Shown here: one piece after another, positions 1 through 9,623 of the stretch | Numbering within the stretch: position 1 is the first letter of the stretch | How the letters are laid out: every line of letters begins with the position of its first letter | From: an uncultured Sulfuricurvum sp. | Lineage (GTDB): Bacteria; Campylobacterota; Campylobacteria; Campylobacterales; Sulfurimonadaceae | Assembly (NCBI RefSeq): GCF_937936435.1 | Contig: NZ_CALDDG010000034.1 | Span: forward strand, 1-45,694 | Direction of reading: 5' to 3' | Length of the DNA: 45,694 nucleotides | Translations under genes and position numbers: made by a program | The notes under the pieces: generated by a model | Told to the model about the DNA's origin: nothing | The model's input: only the letters and a program-made list of their open reading frames with translations | Databases searched by the model: none

Positions 1-2119
1 TAAACTCGATATAAGGACTTTGAGTAAAGGTTTTCGTCCGCTCCTGCAAAGCAACTACTTTACGTCCATATGTTTGCACCATTGCCTCGTCTTTGCGGGT
101 TAAACCTAAGCTAACCATTTGCGTATAACGTTCGATGTCTTTAAAATCCGTGCCGAATGCCGTTTCAATCGCTTTGGCCTGGCGGATCATTGCATTTGCG
201 TCCCCAGTGCGCTGTGCCGAATCAAACATTATCCGATAGATGTCATTGAGGGGAGGATTTTTTTCTACTCCTAAAAGCGTTATAAGTTCCTCTCCTCCTT
301 TCACTGCCTGCTTGTATTCACCGAGTTCGAATTCCGTTTTAACCATCCGGTAGAGCCAGTTTTGGCGTTCTGAAACCGATTTGGATTTTAAATGCGGCTG
401 CACTATCTTTTTAGCGACATCGTATTGAGTCGTCTTAATCGCACAGTCAAAAATCAATGAATCCCATTGAGGCAACAGCTTGATTCTGTACATAGTTTGC
501 AGCTTCATTGCTTCCGTACATTTCCCGGCCTTCAGATACTCTTTTTCCAAACCTATGGCACTTTTCGTAATCATTCCGTCCGTTTCGGGATATTCCGTGC
601 TCTCTAAACGGTACAAATCACTTTCCATATCTAAGACTTCTTTGTACTTTTTCTCTTTCACCAGAAGCTGCGCTTTTTTATAGAGTGCTTTTTGCCCTAC
701 GCTATCATCTCCGTATCGCTCGATAAGGTCATTGTACTTTTTGATTTCGCTCGTACTCTTTTGATCCCCTTCATCAAAAAACAGCCCGTCTTTGGCACGG
801 CGGACCTCTTCGACATAATCACCGTATTTATACGTCGAAAGATACTCATTAAACCGTTTAAGAGCTTCAGAACGTTTCCCCGCTTTGGCAAGCTGCAATC
901 CTAAATTTTTTAACAAGACTTGATGATCCGGCGATTTTTTATCCGTTTTGTTTAACAATCCTTCTGTAATCTTGGTCGCCGTTTTCGGATCGTTTCTATT
1001 AACAAACGTATCGGCCATTTGTGTTGCGTTTTCACGTACTTCGTCAAAATAGTTCGGATTTGCAGAAGCTATTTTGTCAATGTATTGAGCCGCTTTTTGT
1101 GCGTTCCCTCCGTCTAACTCCATCTGTGCAAGTCGAAATGCCGCCTTTGACGCAATAGCGACATCGCTGCTGCTGGCGAGTGCTTTTTGATAAAAGGAAA
1201 GCGCTTTTTTAGGTTCTCCGGAGGCTTCAAGCTGTTCTGCTTTGTACACCATCCCCAGTGAAGCAAAGACCGAATCGCTTTGTTCGTCAAACAAACGGTC
1301 AAAAAAGTAATCCGCATCGATCGATTGACCTATTTTTCCGTATGCACGAGCGGTATACGCCAGTACCTCCGCCACATTCGGATCGGCTGAATAATCCCGT
1401 AAAAAACGTTTTGCGATTTCCAATAGTTTTTCCGGTTCTTCTTTTTCGTGTAAAGCACGAATCTGATACAGCATCAATTCATTTTTAAAGACGGTTTTCG
1501 GGTAGCTTTTGAGGGTATTATCGGCTAAATCCAAAACTTTATCGTAATCTTTTGCCACATACGCTTTTTTCATCTCCATATAATCGGTCACATCCTGAAC
1601 CCGAGTTATCTTGATAGGGTTGCCTTTCAGGTCGAGCCCGCCGACGTAGGGGACGGAATCTTTGCTTAATTTCACCGGAAAATTGATCGCGCTCTCAGGA
1701 GGTACGGAAGGTTTTAGAAGCGGAAACGTTTTCTTATAGCCCACTACCGTCCAATGGTCGGTCGTCGTAACATCCGCTTGATAAGTCTGAACGTCTTTTG
1801 AGAGATTAAACGGTATCGGGATCAATTTCATTTTAGCCTTGGGCAGGACCGTAATGATATATCCATTGGAGGAAGAGACGGCGGAAACTTTCAAATAGGT
1901 GTTATCAATCGGAGAAAAGGTTTGTTTGAGAGATGCCGGAAGATAGCATTCGATCCGGCGTGCTTCGCCGAATTCGTCGTTCGTCGCTTTGCAGCTAAAG
2001 GGGGAAATATCCCGTAAATGAAGAATCGAAAATTTTTCTCCTTCTTCTTTACCGCTCTGAATCGACAGTTCTAATGCATATAGAGGCAAGCAGAGGCACA
2101 GAGCGATCCAAAGTCTCAA
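1..2119 (-). CDS. pflA: PflA-like flagellar motor TPR protein (3' end off the contig)
   Basis: The frame is open from a TTG at 2119 to the left edge, giving at least 706 residues without a stop. The TTG is preceded by a GGGGGAAG ribosome site, and no ATG fits better. The first 16 or so residues (LRLWIALCLCLPLYA then LEL) form a signal peptide, so the protein is exported. An N-terminal beta-rich part is followed, from about residue 180, by helical repeats of TPR type such as ALSFYQKALASSSDVAIASK. In Campylobacter jejuni the gene directly after nuoN is pflA (about 788 residues), a periplasmic motor-disk protein needed for flagellar rotation; position, signal peptide and TPR content all match. 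About 80 residues of the C terminus are probably missing. A different periplasmic TPR protein cannot be fully excluded. Confidence 0.8.
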   Translation of the reverse strand, partial: MRLWIALCLCLPLYALELSIQSGKEEGEKFSILHLRDISPFSCKATNDEFGEARRIECYLPASLKQTFSPIDNTYLKVSAVSSSNGYIITVLPKAKMKLIPIPFNLSKDVQTYQADVTTTDHWTVVGYKKTFPLLKPSVPPESAINFPVKLSKDSVPYVGGLDLKGNPIKITRVQDVTDYMEMKKAYVAKDYDKVLDLADNTLKSYPKTVFKNELMLYQIRALHEKEEPEKLLEIAKRFLRDYSADPNVAEVLAYTARAYGKIGQSIDADYFFDRLFDEQSDSVFASLGMVYKAEQLEASGEPKKALSFYQKALASSSDVAIASKAAFRLAQMELDGGNAQKAAQYIDKIASANPNYFDEVRENATQMADTFVNRNDPKTATKITEGLLNKTDKKSPDHQVLLKNLGLQLAKAGKRSEALKRFNEYLSTYKYGDYVEEVRRAKDGLFFDEGDQKSTSEIKKYNDLIERYGDDSVGQKALYKKAQLLVKEKKYKEVLDMESDLYRLESTEYPETDGMITKSAIGLEKEYLKAGKCTEAMKLQTMYRIKLLPQWDSLIFDCAIKTTQYDVAKKIVQPHLKSKSVSERQNWLYRMVKTEFELGEYKQAVKGGEELITLLGVEKNPPLNDIYRIMFDSAQRTGDANAMIRQAKAIETAFGTDFKDIERYTQMVSLGLTRKDEAMVQTYGRKVVALQERTKTFTQSPYIEF

Positions 2120-2147
2120 TGCTTCCCCCTTTTATTGTCCTTTTGGC

Positions 2148-3653
2148 TTAGTAGCCGCTATTATACACGAATACAGTAATAACTTCCAAGAGCGGGTTAA
2201 CGGCGAAAACCGAGAAAATCGTTCCGATGACGGCGATCCCGATAATCGTTTTGAGAGCCGTAGAAGCATTCATAAAATAAAACTTGTCATATCCGACCAT
2301 AGGCTCTTTCATAAACATAAAGACGATCAATTTAAGATAATAGTATCCTGCAATTGCGGAGTTGAGCGCCATAACCAATGCCAATACGGTATAGCCGCCG
2401 CTGACAGCCGAACCGATCATATAGAGTTTACCCCAGAAGAGACCGAAAGGCGGGATACCGGCCAATGAAAGCATGAATAATCCCATCATCACAGCACCCA
2501 TCGGCATTGTCTTGATCATCCCGGAAAATTTTTCGTACGGGTGATCCGAACTTTGTCCCGGGAGAAGATTTTTTTGACGGTTTACCCACAACATCGTAAA
2601 GGCGCCGAGATTGGTTACGCTAAAAAGCGTCCAATACAAAAACAAGCCGGTATTCGATTGAGTCGTCCCGATCAAAATCGCCGCCATGACGAATCCTGCA
2701 TGCGAGATCGAGCTGTAGGCCAACATACGTTTGACGTCACTTTGGACCAAAGCCCAAATATTAGCAGCCGTCATTGTCACAACCACACCGATGTACAAGA
2801 TTACCTGTAACCATACGACGCCGCTGTGAACGAGAAATTCAAACAAACGCATCGCTACGACAAAGCCGGCGATTTTAGGAACGATCGACATATATCCGGC
2901 CAATGCGGCAGATGATCCTTCATAAACGTCCGGCGTCCAGGTATGAAACGGCACCATCGAGAGTTTGAATCCGAAAGCCGCAATCATAAATGCTACCGCA
3001 GCAAGTACATACCCGATATTGCTGTAGTGATCTTCCGCCAATACCGTTGCAATCTGATTAATCTCTACTGAACCGCTGATAGCATACAAAATCATCGAAC
3101 CGAAAGCAAAAAAGCCTGCAGCCAAAGCACCCATTGTAAAGTATTTGACCGCTGCTTCAAACGATTTCGAACGGTTGTGCAAAGCGATCAGCGTATACAG
3201 AGCCAACGACGCCGTTTCCAATCCGACAAAAATCAAGATAAGATTGTCAGTCGCGACCATGAATTGAAAGCCTGCGATCATAAACAAGAAAAGGGCAAAA
3301 TACTCCGGATAGTTGTACTCATGGAACCGTTTAGAGGTCAATGCCAACGGGATAAATAACATCGAAGCGCCGACGATGATAAGCTGAGAAATAATCGCGA
3401 TCCCATCCATCAACATAACATCAAAAAATCCGAGTACGGTTCCGTTTTTAAGAAAAACACCTCCGAAGTCGATCAATGCGCCGAAATCAAGAAGTAAGAA
3501 CAGCAGACTGATCATGACGTAAAGCGACTTGTGCAGTCCCCCTTTGACCATATCGATCACTAAAATTGCCAAAGCGCCGATAACTGCAATGAGCATCGGA
3601 GCCAAAGTCGCTAAGTTAAGCGACGCTAATGAAACGTTAATCGGCTCCAACAT
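2148..3653 (-). CDS. nuoN: NADH-quinone oxidoreductase subunit N
   Basis: This 501-residue hydrophobic protein is one of the three antiporter-like proton-pumping subunits in the membrane arm of complex I. About 14 membrane segments can be seen. The family signature FHTWTPDVYEGSS lies near residue 240, followed by LVQSDVKRMLAYSSISHAGF, the usual lysine-bearing loop of NuoN. The ATG shares one base with the stop of nuoM (TAATG), so translation is probably coupled. It is the last nuo gene; pflA follows 28 bases downstream. Confidence 0.97.
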   Translation of the reverse strand: MLEPINVSLASLNLATLAPMLIAVIGALAILVIDMVKGGLHKSLYVMISLLFLLLDFGALIDFGGVFLKNGTVLGFFDVMLMDGIAIISQLIIVGASMLFIPLALTSKRFHEYNYPEYFALFLFMIAGFQFMVATDNLILIFVGLETASLALYTLIALHNRSKSFEAAVKYFTMGALAAGFFAFGSMILYAISGSVEINQIATVLAEDHYSNIGYVLAAVAFMIAAFGFKLSMVPFHTWTPDVYEGSSAALAGYMSIVPKIAGFVVAMRLFEFLVHSGVVWLQVILYIGVVVTMTAANIWALVQSDVKRMLAYSSISHAGFVMAAILIGTTQSNTGLFLYWTLFSVTNLGAFTMLWVNRQKNLLPGQSSDHPYEKFSGMIKTMPMGAVMMGLFMLSLAGIPPFGLFWGKLYMIGSAVSGGYTVLALVMALNSAIAGYYYLKLIVFMFMKEPMVGYDKFYFMNASTALKTIIGIAVIGTIFSVFAVNPLLEVITVFVYNSGY

Positions 3654-5203
3654 TAGTGCGCCTCCTGCATTGAAATAATCCCGTTCGCATCAGCGAGGTT
3701 AGGGATGCGCTCTTTCGCCTCCGGGCTTTGAGCTTTGTCGTGCATCAATTGAATCAAAGATTCGACGCTGTTGTTAATAGGTTCTAATACCGGTTTAGGA
3801 TATACCCCAAGCCAGATAGCGACGATAACCAATGGGATAAGTCCAAACAGTTCTGTTTTATTGACGTCTTTAAGATTTTTATTCTCTTCATTCGTCACCG
3901 GTCCGAAGAAGGCTTTTTTGTATGCCGATAGCATGTAAATCGCCCCGACGATGATCGCCGTTCCGGCCGTTAACGTGACCATATGCGATTGTTTGTAAAA
4001 CCCTAGTAAACTTAAAAACTCTCCGACGAAATTGATTGTCAACGGCAAACCGACGGAAGCCATCATCATGATTCCGAAAATGGTCGCATATCGCGGCATC
4101 ACCGATGCCAATCCGCCGAATTCGCTCATCAATTTCGTATGACGTCTATCATAAATGACTCCGACAAGCAAGAACAGTGCGCCCGATACAACCCCGTGCG
4201 CCAACATCAGGAAGACCGAACCGCTAACCCCTTCAACATTCAGGGCAAACGTACCGAGGATAATGACCCCCATGTGTGAAATCGAACTGTACGCGACAAC
4301 TTGTTTAACGTCTTCTTGTGCATATGCGACCATCGCCGTATAAATAATCATAATGATTGCAATGGCTGCTATCGGGAACATGAATAACACCGATGCATCC
4401 GGGAAAAGCGGCAATGAGAATCGGACAAACGCATACGTACCCATTTTCAGCAAAATAGCCGCAAGGATGACCGAACCGATAGTCGGCGCCTGACCGTGGG
4501 CATACGGAAGCCATGTATGAAACGGAAACATCGGAACTTTGATGGCAAAGCCGAAAAAGAATGCGATAAAGAGCCACATTTGGAAATTCTCAGGCAGGAT
4601 TAGGCGATACCATTCCAAAATCGAGAAGCTCCATGTTCCTGTCGCCTGAAAATAAAAGTACGCCATAAACAGCATACCGACCAACATAATCAATGAACCG
4701 GTGAAGGTATAAAGGAAAAACTTAACCGATGCGTAAATCCGCAACGGTCCGCCCCACGCACCGATAATATACAACATCGGTACAAGAGAAAGCTCCCAAA
4801 ACACATAGAATATAATCGCATCCAATGCCGCGAATACACCGACCATCGTCATTTCCAAGAAAAGCAACGTAATGATCAAGTCTTTGATTCTTCGCGTCTC
4901 TGTCAATGAACCGATACCGATCAAAGTAAAAAACGTCGACAAAATGATGATAAAGAGCGAAATCCCGTCAACCCCTAAAAGGTAGTTAATCCCGAACGCT
5001 TTAATGAGTGGTGCCGACTCCATGAACTGCATGCCCGAAACCATCGGATCATAAGCATACCACAGCCACAACGAGAGGACGAATTCAATCAGTGCAACGG
5101 TTACACCGTATGCTCTGATACTCCCTTTCGAAACAACAAACCCGAACATTGCCGCCAATGCCGGGAAGAAAATTAAAATCGTTAAAATATGATCCAACAT
5201 CAT
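3653..5203 (-). CDS. nuoM: NADH-quinone oxidoreductase subunit M
   Basis: A 516-residue polytopic membrane protein of the Mrp-antiporter-like type, a proton-translocating subunit of complex I. The family motif FPFHTWLPYAHGQAPTIGS is near residue 225 and QEDVKQVVAYSSISHMGV follows near 300. An early membrane glutamate (LLFLEMTMVGVF) is the residue usually conserved in helix 5. The start ATG has an AAGGAG site just upstream and lies 6 bases after nuoL. Its stop overlaps the nuoN start by one base. The hydrophilic C-terminal tail (SPEAKERIPNLADANG) is a little longer than in E. coli NuoM. Confidence 0.97.
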   Translation of the reverse strand: MMLDHILTILIFFPALAAMFGFVVSKGSIRAYGVTVALIEFVLSLWLWYAYDPMVSGMQFMESAPLIKAFGINYLLGVDGISLFIIILSTFFTLIGIGSLTETRRIKDLIITLLFLEMTMVGVFAALDAIIFYVFWELSLVPMLYIIGAWGGPLRIYASVKFFLYTFTGSLIMLVGMLFMAYFYFQATGTWSFSILEWYRLILPENFQMWLFIAFFFGFAIKVPMFPFHTWLPYAHGQAPTIGSVILAAILLKMGTYAFVRFSLPLFPDASVLFMFPIAAIAIIMIIYTAMVAYAQEDVKQVVAYSSISHMGVIILGTFALNVEGVSGSVFLMLAHGVVSGALFLLVGVIYDRRHTKLMSEFGGLASVMPRYATIFGIMMMASVGLPLTINFVGEFLSLLGFYKQSHMVTLTAGTAIIVGAIYMLSAYKKAFFGPVTNEENKNLKDVNKTELFGLIPLVIVAIWLGVYPKPVLEPINNSVESLIQLMHDKAQSPEAKERIPNLADANGIISMQEAH

Positions 5204-5209
5204 TACTCC

Positions 5210-7096
5210 TTAAGCGCCAACCGCGTTGTATCCGACGGTAAAGGCAACGGCAAGCGCCAATAAAACAACCAAACCGAAAACCATCCAACGAAGCATTGTC
5301 GAGAGGTTTCCGTTTTGAATATCACGTGTATTTTCACCCGTTTTGTAAATCGTGTTGGCAATCATGTCAACTGTTGCATCTACGATTTTCAGGTCGATCT
5401 CTTTCCATGCGATTTTAGACAATTCCCGATACGGTTTTGCAAATACTTCATCATACATTTTCGGGATGTAATACTGATTGTACAGAAGGTTGTAGAAAAA
5501 GCTTTTTTCCATCGCCGACGAACCGTCCGGAACACTGTTCCAGTTTGAATACTTTTTATAGGCATAGACAATCGCCAAAATAACAAACAACTGTGTCCCG
5601 ATTGTCATGATCCAATATGCCGCTTGGCTGTGAACATGATACATTCCCGCCGGAAGCAGGTTGATCACCAGTTGGTAATAGGTCATTTTAAACGATCCCG
5701 CGATCACCGCTAATACGAGAAGCGGTGACATAGCGACCAACATGAATTTATATGCCTCATGCGGATGGATACCGAACAATTTATAGCGATCCTCTCCGTG
5801 GAAAATCAAAGCGACCAAACGGAAAGAGTAAAACGCCGTCAATCCTGCCGTAAGCAGCAAGACCGTATAGAGGACATAATGATGTTCTACAAACGCAACT
5901 TCCAAGATCAAGTCTTTTGAAAAGAATCCGGCAAACGGATAGATACCGGCAAGGGCAACCGATGCCAGTGTCATCATGACAAAGGTCCCTTTCATCACTT
6001 TGCGAAGCCCCCCCATCTTGAACGGATCGAGTTCATCGTGCATTGCGTGCATAACATTCCCCGCACCGAGGAAAAGGAGCGCTTTGAAAAATGCGTGTGC
6101 CATAAGATGGAACAATGCGACCCAATACGCACCCAAACCGGCTGCTACGAACATGTATCCCAGCTGTGAGAGGGTTGAGTATGCAATGATCCGTTTCATA
6201 TCCCGGTTAACCAGTGCCATCGTCGCAGCAAACATCGCAACGAATGCTCCCAACGAAGCGATAAAATACCCTACATTCGGGATTAAATCGTAAATAGGAT
6301 TGGAACGTACGACCAAATAAACCCCGGCCGTAACCATGGTGGCCGCATGGATCAGCGCCGAAACCGGAGTCGGACCTTCCATCGCATCGGCTAGCCATGT
6401 ATGAAGTGGAAATTGAGCCGATTTACCCATCGCACCGATAAAGAGAAAAATACCGATCCATGTAACAACTGCCAACGGAAGGTTTTTAATCTCGGCAAAA
6501 ACGACATCGTACTGTAATGACCCGATATTCCAATAGATCATAAACAAGCCGATCAACATCCCCAAGTCGGCGATACGGTTCATGATGAACGCTTCGTTAG
6601 CCGCCCAGGTAGCCGATTCTTTGTGATACCAGAACCCGATGAGTCCCCATGAACATAAACCGACCCCTTCCCATCCGATGAAAAGACCGGCGAAGTTATC
6701 GCTCATAACCAAGACCAGCATCGAGAAAACGAATGCCGAGAGCCATGCAAAAAAGCGGTTAAAGCCTTTATCATGGTCCATATAGCCGATTGAATAGACG
6801 TGAACGACCGTGGAAACAACCGTTACGACCATCATCATGACCACACTCACTTGATCGACGACAAATCCGAAAGGGATATACAAATCCCCTGTCGCCATCC
6901 ACGTCATCAACTCGACGTGTACAGTATGCCCGCCCATGACGTAACTGAGCAAGATTGCACTGCTTATAAACGACGTAAACAACAATCCTGAAGCAACATA
7001 CCCCGTGAGATATGTTTTAGGCGATGCACTGAAAAGCGATGAGAACAGTGACCCGACCAATGGAGCGAATAATGCAATATATAAATAGAGTTCCAT
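5210..7096 (-). CDS. nuoL: NADH-quinone oxidoreductase subunit L
   Basis: At 628 residues this is the largest membrane subunit of complex I and the distal proton channel. FPLHTWLADAMEGPTPVSAL (near residue 230) and the following LIHAATMVTAGVYL are diagnostic of NuoL. VNRDMKRIIAYSTLSQLGYM follows near residue 300. The C-terminal region has the hydrophilic stretch and final membrane helix expected for the lateral helix that lies along NuoM and NuoN. A GAGGAT ribosome site precedes the ATG. The gene sits between nuoK (3-base gap) and nuoM. Confidence 0.97.
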   Translation of the reverse strand: MELYLYIALFAPLVGSLFSSLFSASPKTYLTGYVASGLLFTSFISSAILLSYVMGGHTVHVELMTWMATGDLYIPFGFVVDQVSVVMMMVVTVVSTVVHVYSIGYMDHDKGFNRFFAWLSAFVFSMLVLVMSDNFAGLFIGWEGVGLCSWGLIGFWYHKESATWAANEAFIMNRIADLGMLIGLFMIYWNIGSLQYDVVFAEIKNLPLAVVTWIGIFLFIGAMGKSAQFPLHTWLADAMEGPTPVSALIHAATMVTAGVYLVVRSNPIYDLIPNVGYFIASLGAFVAMFAATMALVNRDMKRIIAYSTLSQLGYMFVAAGLGAYWVALFHLMAHAFFKALLFLGAGNVMHAMHDELDPFKMGGLRKVMKGTFVMMTLASVALAGIYPFAGFFSKDLILEVAFVEHHYVLYTVLLLTAGLTAFYSFRLVALIFHGEDRYKLFGIHPHEAYKFMLVAMSPLLVLAVIAGSFKMTYYQLVINLLPAGMYHVHSQAAYWIMTIGTQLFVILAIVYAYKKYSNWNSVPDGSSAMEKSFFYNLLYNQYYIPKMYDEVFAKPYRELSKIAWKEIDLKIVDATVDMIANTIYKTGENTRDIQNGNLSTMLRWMVFGLVVLLALAVAFTVGYNAVGA

Positions 7097-7099
7097 AGC

Positions 7100-7405
7100 T
7101 TATCCTCGCATCGATGTCATTTGATCTAGGTCGATCTTACCGGTACGTTTGTACCATACGATCAATAGGCCCAGTCCGATTGCCACTTCGGAAGCCGCAA
7201 TCGCAATAATGAAGAATGCGAACATCTGGCCGCTAAGATCGCCCATATAGTGAGAAATCGCCGCAAATGCGATATTGGTCGCGTTCAACAAAATCTCTGT
7301 CGCGAAAAAAAGCATCAACAAGTTTTTACGTCGCATAACCCCGATCAATCCGATCGCGAACAATACGCTTGATAAAACAAGATAATGGGTTAGTGTAATT
7401 TCCAT
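7100..7405 (-). CDS. nuoK: NADH-quinone oxidoreductase subunit K
   Basis: A 101-residue protein with three membrane helices, the normal size for NuoK (MnhC-like). It begins MEITLTHYLVLSSVLFAIG and carries the buried glutamates typical of the family in FFATEILLNATNIAF and ASEVAIGLGLLI, which form part of the proton path between NuoH/J and NuoN. The start overlaps the nuoJ stop by one base and nuoL begins 3 bases after its stop, as expected for a co-translated membrane module. Confidence 0.96.
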   Translation of the reverse strand: MEITLTHYLVLSSVLFAIGLIGVMRRKNLLMLFFATEILLNATNIAFAAISHYMGDLSGQMFAFFIIAIAASEVAIGLGLLIVWYKRTGKIDLDQMTSMRG

Positions 7406-7983
7406 CAGTGTCCCCCTCCTTGTACTTCGTAGCTATCGCGAACCATTCCGATCTCTTCTTCAGCCATCAAGGTTAATGATTTATCCATTTTCTTACCGGC
7501 CAGGACGATTCCGCCGATCATCGCAACCAACAGCATAACCGCTGCCACTTCAAACGGAACAAGATATTTCGTAAACAATACCATACCCACAGCCTGCGAG
7601 TTTCCGACATTGGCCTGAATTGGGTAAAGCGCCTGAATGTTATTCGATACAATCGGCGCAACAACAATAGCAACGACCATTACAGCCGCCAACACACCGA
7701 GTACAAAAACGATCTGCGGATTAACCTTTTTTTCGACCACATTACGCGTCGTATCAAAGAACATCATCCCAAACGCATAAAGTGCCATTACGGCTCCCGT
7801 ATAAACGATGATTTGAATCGCTCCGAGAAAGTCGGCTCCGAGAATAAAGAAAAATGCCGAAATAAAAATCATTCCGGCCGCCATAGCGGTGATCGCATAA
7901 AGCGCTTGCGACGTCATTACCGTGATGGTAAACATCACGATCGTCAACGCTGCGAACAAATAAAAAGCGATTGCTTCAAACAT
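7405..7983 (-). CDS. nuoJ: NADH-quinone oxidoreductase subunit J
   Basis: A 192-residue membrane protein with five hydrophobic segments. The NuoJ signature is GADFLGAIQIIVYTGAVMALYAF around residues 48-70, which includes the flexible, pi-bulged third helix of the family. The C-terminal tail after residue 165 (KKMDKSLTLMAEEEIGMVRD) is cytoplasmic and charged. An AAGGAG site precedes the ATG. It overlaps nuoK by one base and follows nuoI by 11 bases. Subunit J belongs to the proximal membrane arm linking the quinone site to the pumping subunits. Confidence 0.96.
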   Translation of the reverse strand: MFEAIAFYLFAALTIVMFTITVMTSQALYAITAMAAGMIFISAFFFILGADFLGAIQIIVYTGAVMALYAFGMMFFDTTRNVVEKKVNPQIVFVLGVLAAVMVVAIVVAPIVSNNIQALYPIQANVGNSQAVGMVLFTKYLVPFEVAAVMLLVAMIGGIVLAGKKMDKSLTLMAEEEIGMVRDSYEVQGGGH

Positions 7984-7994
7984 TCTCTAACTCC

Positions 7995-8618
7995 TTAATA
8001 CGCCAACGGGGTCTTTTTGACCGACGCGTCGCTTCCTGGGATAATGGCACCAAAGCCCGGATATTCGGCTTGTTCGCCCGCTTTTAATAGATCAAGCGGG
8101 GTAAGCATGTCATCTTTGATTACGAAATGGGCCCGTTGTTCCGATGCGTTCTCATAGCGCGGCCCGTGAACGATCGCAAGTTCCGGACACACTTCCGCAC
8201 AATATCCGCAAAAGATACAACGACCGAGGTTGATACTGTACTCGGTCACTTCCTTGCGGCTGTTTTCATCGATACGCGTGTCCATACGGATACAATCGGA
8301 AATACAGATCTTTTCACACAATCCGCAGCCGATACAACGCTCATACCCCGATTCCCATAGACGCAGCAATTTATGAACCGCACGGTAACGCGGTCCGATC
8401 GGCAATTTCTCTTTAGGGTATTGAACGGTATGAATGTCGAATTTGATCATCTCTCTCATAACGACCCATAAACCGACAAACAATTCCCCTTTGAAGGCAC
8501 GTTTGACAACTTGTTTGAATTTATCCCATCCCGTCGTCGGATACTCTTCGATATCGACGTAAAAATAAGCACTGTCGACGCTCACATTACGATCCGTAAA
8601 TGTTTCTTCATGATGCAT
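7995..8618 (-). CDS. nuoI: NADH-quinone oxidoreductase subunit I (two 4Fe-4S clusters)
   Basis: A ferredoxin-type subunit of about 207 residues. Two cysteine sets, CIGCGLCEKICISDC and CIFCGYCAEVCPE, bind the N6a and N6b clusters that pass electrons toward NuoB. An N-terminal extension of about 90 residues precedes the clusters and includes an amphipathic segment (GELFVGLWVVMREMIKFD) of the kind that anchors NuoI to the membrane arm. A GTG at 8621 immediately precedes the ATG at 8618; I chose the ATG because its distance from the AAGGGGG site (7 bases) is better. It lies between nuoH and nuoJ in the conserved order. Confidence 0.96.
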   Translation of the reverse strand: MHHEETFTDRNVSVDSAYFYVDIEEYPTTGWDKFKQVVKRAFKGELFVGLWVVMREMIKFDIHTVQYPKEKLPIGPRYRAVHKLLRLWESGYERCIGCGLCEKICISDCIRMDTRIDENSRKEVTEYSINLGRCIFCGYCAEVCPELAIVHGPRYENASEQRAHFVIKDDMLTPLDLLKAGEQAEYPGFGAIIPGSDASVKKTPLAY

Positions 8619-8630
8619 CACACTACCCCC

Positions 8631-9620
8631 TTAAAACATCATCACGATACCGGTGGCAACAACGTTGAGCACCGCGATCGGCATTAAAACTTTCCAACAC
8701 AACCACATCAACTGGTCAGGTCGGACATCCGGCCATGCAGCACGCGTCCAGAGGAAAAAGAAAAAGAAAAACGCTACTTTAAGGATCAACTGAAATGCCC
8801 CTGCGAATGTACCGTCACCGAAGCCGCCCAAGAAAACGATCGCGATAACGAACGAAATAAAGAACATGTTGGCATATTCACCGATGAAAAAGAGTCCCCA
8901 TCTCATCCCTGAATACTCCGTACCGAAACCGTCGATAATTTCATGGTCGTTCGCTACGAGGTGAAACGGAGTACGGCCTGTTTCCGCAAACGCCGCAATC
9001 CAGAAAAGGATGAATGCAACCGGTTGAGACCATACGATCCAGTGGGTAATCCCTCCGGCTTGATAATTATTGATATCGATAAGTGAAAGGGATCCTACCA
9101 TCATCAGCGGTGCAAGCAAAGCAAGTCCGGTAATCACTTCATACGAAATAAAAACAGCCGCACTACGCGCCGCAGAGATCAACGACCATTTATTCGCCGA
9201 TGCCATCCCCCCTAAAAGGGGACCGTATAAACCGACTGCCATCACACCCAGTACATAAAGAATACCGACGTTGATATCCGCAACGATCGGATGGACGGTA
9301 TATCCAAATGCGGTAAACTGTGGCCAAAACGGAATAGCTGCTGCTGCCATAAACGCCGTTGCCGCGGTAATGACCGGAGCGATTTTAAAAATCGGTTTGA
9401 CAACGTTTTGCGGGATGATGTCCTCTTTGGTGAAGAGTTTGATACCATCAGCCGCGACTTGGAGCAATCCAAACGGTCCAACGTGCATCGGCCCGAGACG
9501 GCGTTGCATAAATGCCAGTACTTTACGCTCGAAATAGGTACCCAGACCCGCTAATGCTGAAAAGATTAACAAGATAACGACGATTTTAACAATCGTTTCG
9601 ATGATAAATGCTATATCCAT
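8631..9620 (-). CDS. nuoH: NADH-quinone oxidoreductase subunit H
   Basis: A 329-residue membrane subunit with about eight helices that forms part of the quinone-binding chamber together with NuoB and NuoD. The family hallmarks are visible: YFERKVLAFMQRRLGPMHVG near residue 30, GLLQVAADGIKLFTKEDI just after it, and AETGRTPFHL near residue 210. The length is normal. An AAGGTG ribosome site precedes the ATG. The gene follows the second nuoG copy with a 3-base gap and is followed by nuoI after about 10 bases. Confidence 0.97.
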   Translation of the reverse strand: MDIAFIIETIVKIVVILLIFSALAGLGTYFERKVLAFMQRRLGPMHVGPFGLLQVAADGIKLFTKEDIIPQNVVKPIFKIAPVITAATAFMAAAAIPFWPQFTAFGYTVHPIVADINVGILYVLGVMAVGLYGPLLGGMASANKWSLISAARSAAVFISYEVITGLALLAPLMMVGSLSLIDINNYQAGGITHWIVWSQPVAFILFWIAAFAETGRTPFHLVANDHEIIDGFGTEYSGMRWGLFFIGEYANMFFISFVIAIVFLGGFGDGTFAGAFQLILKVAFFFFFFLWTRAAWPDVRPDQLMWLCWKVLMPIAVLNVVATGIVMMF

Positions 9621-9623
9621 GCT

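Noticed and set aside
480..1488. Several short frames on both strands in the first 2 kb
   Set aside because: They are shadows of one uninterrupted minus-strand frame that starts with TTG at 2119 and runs off the left edge.
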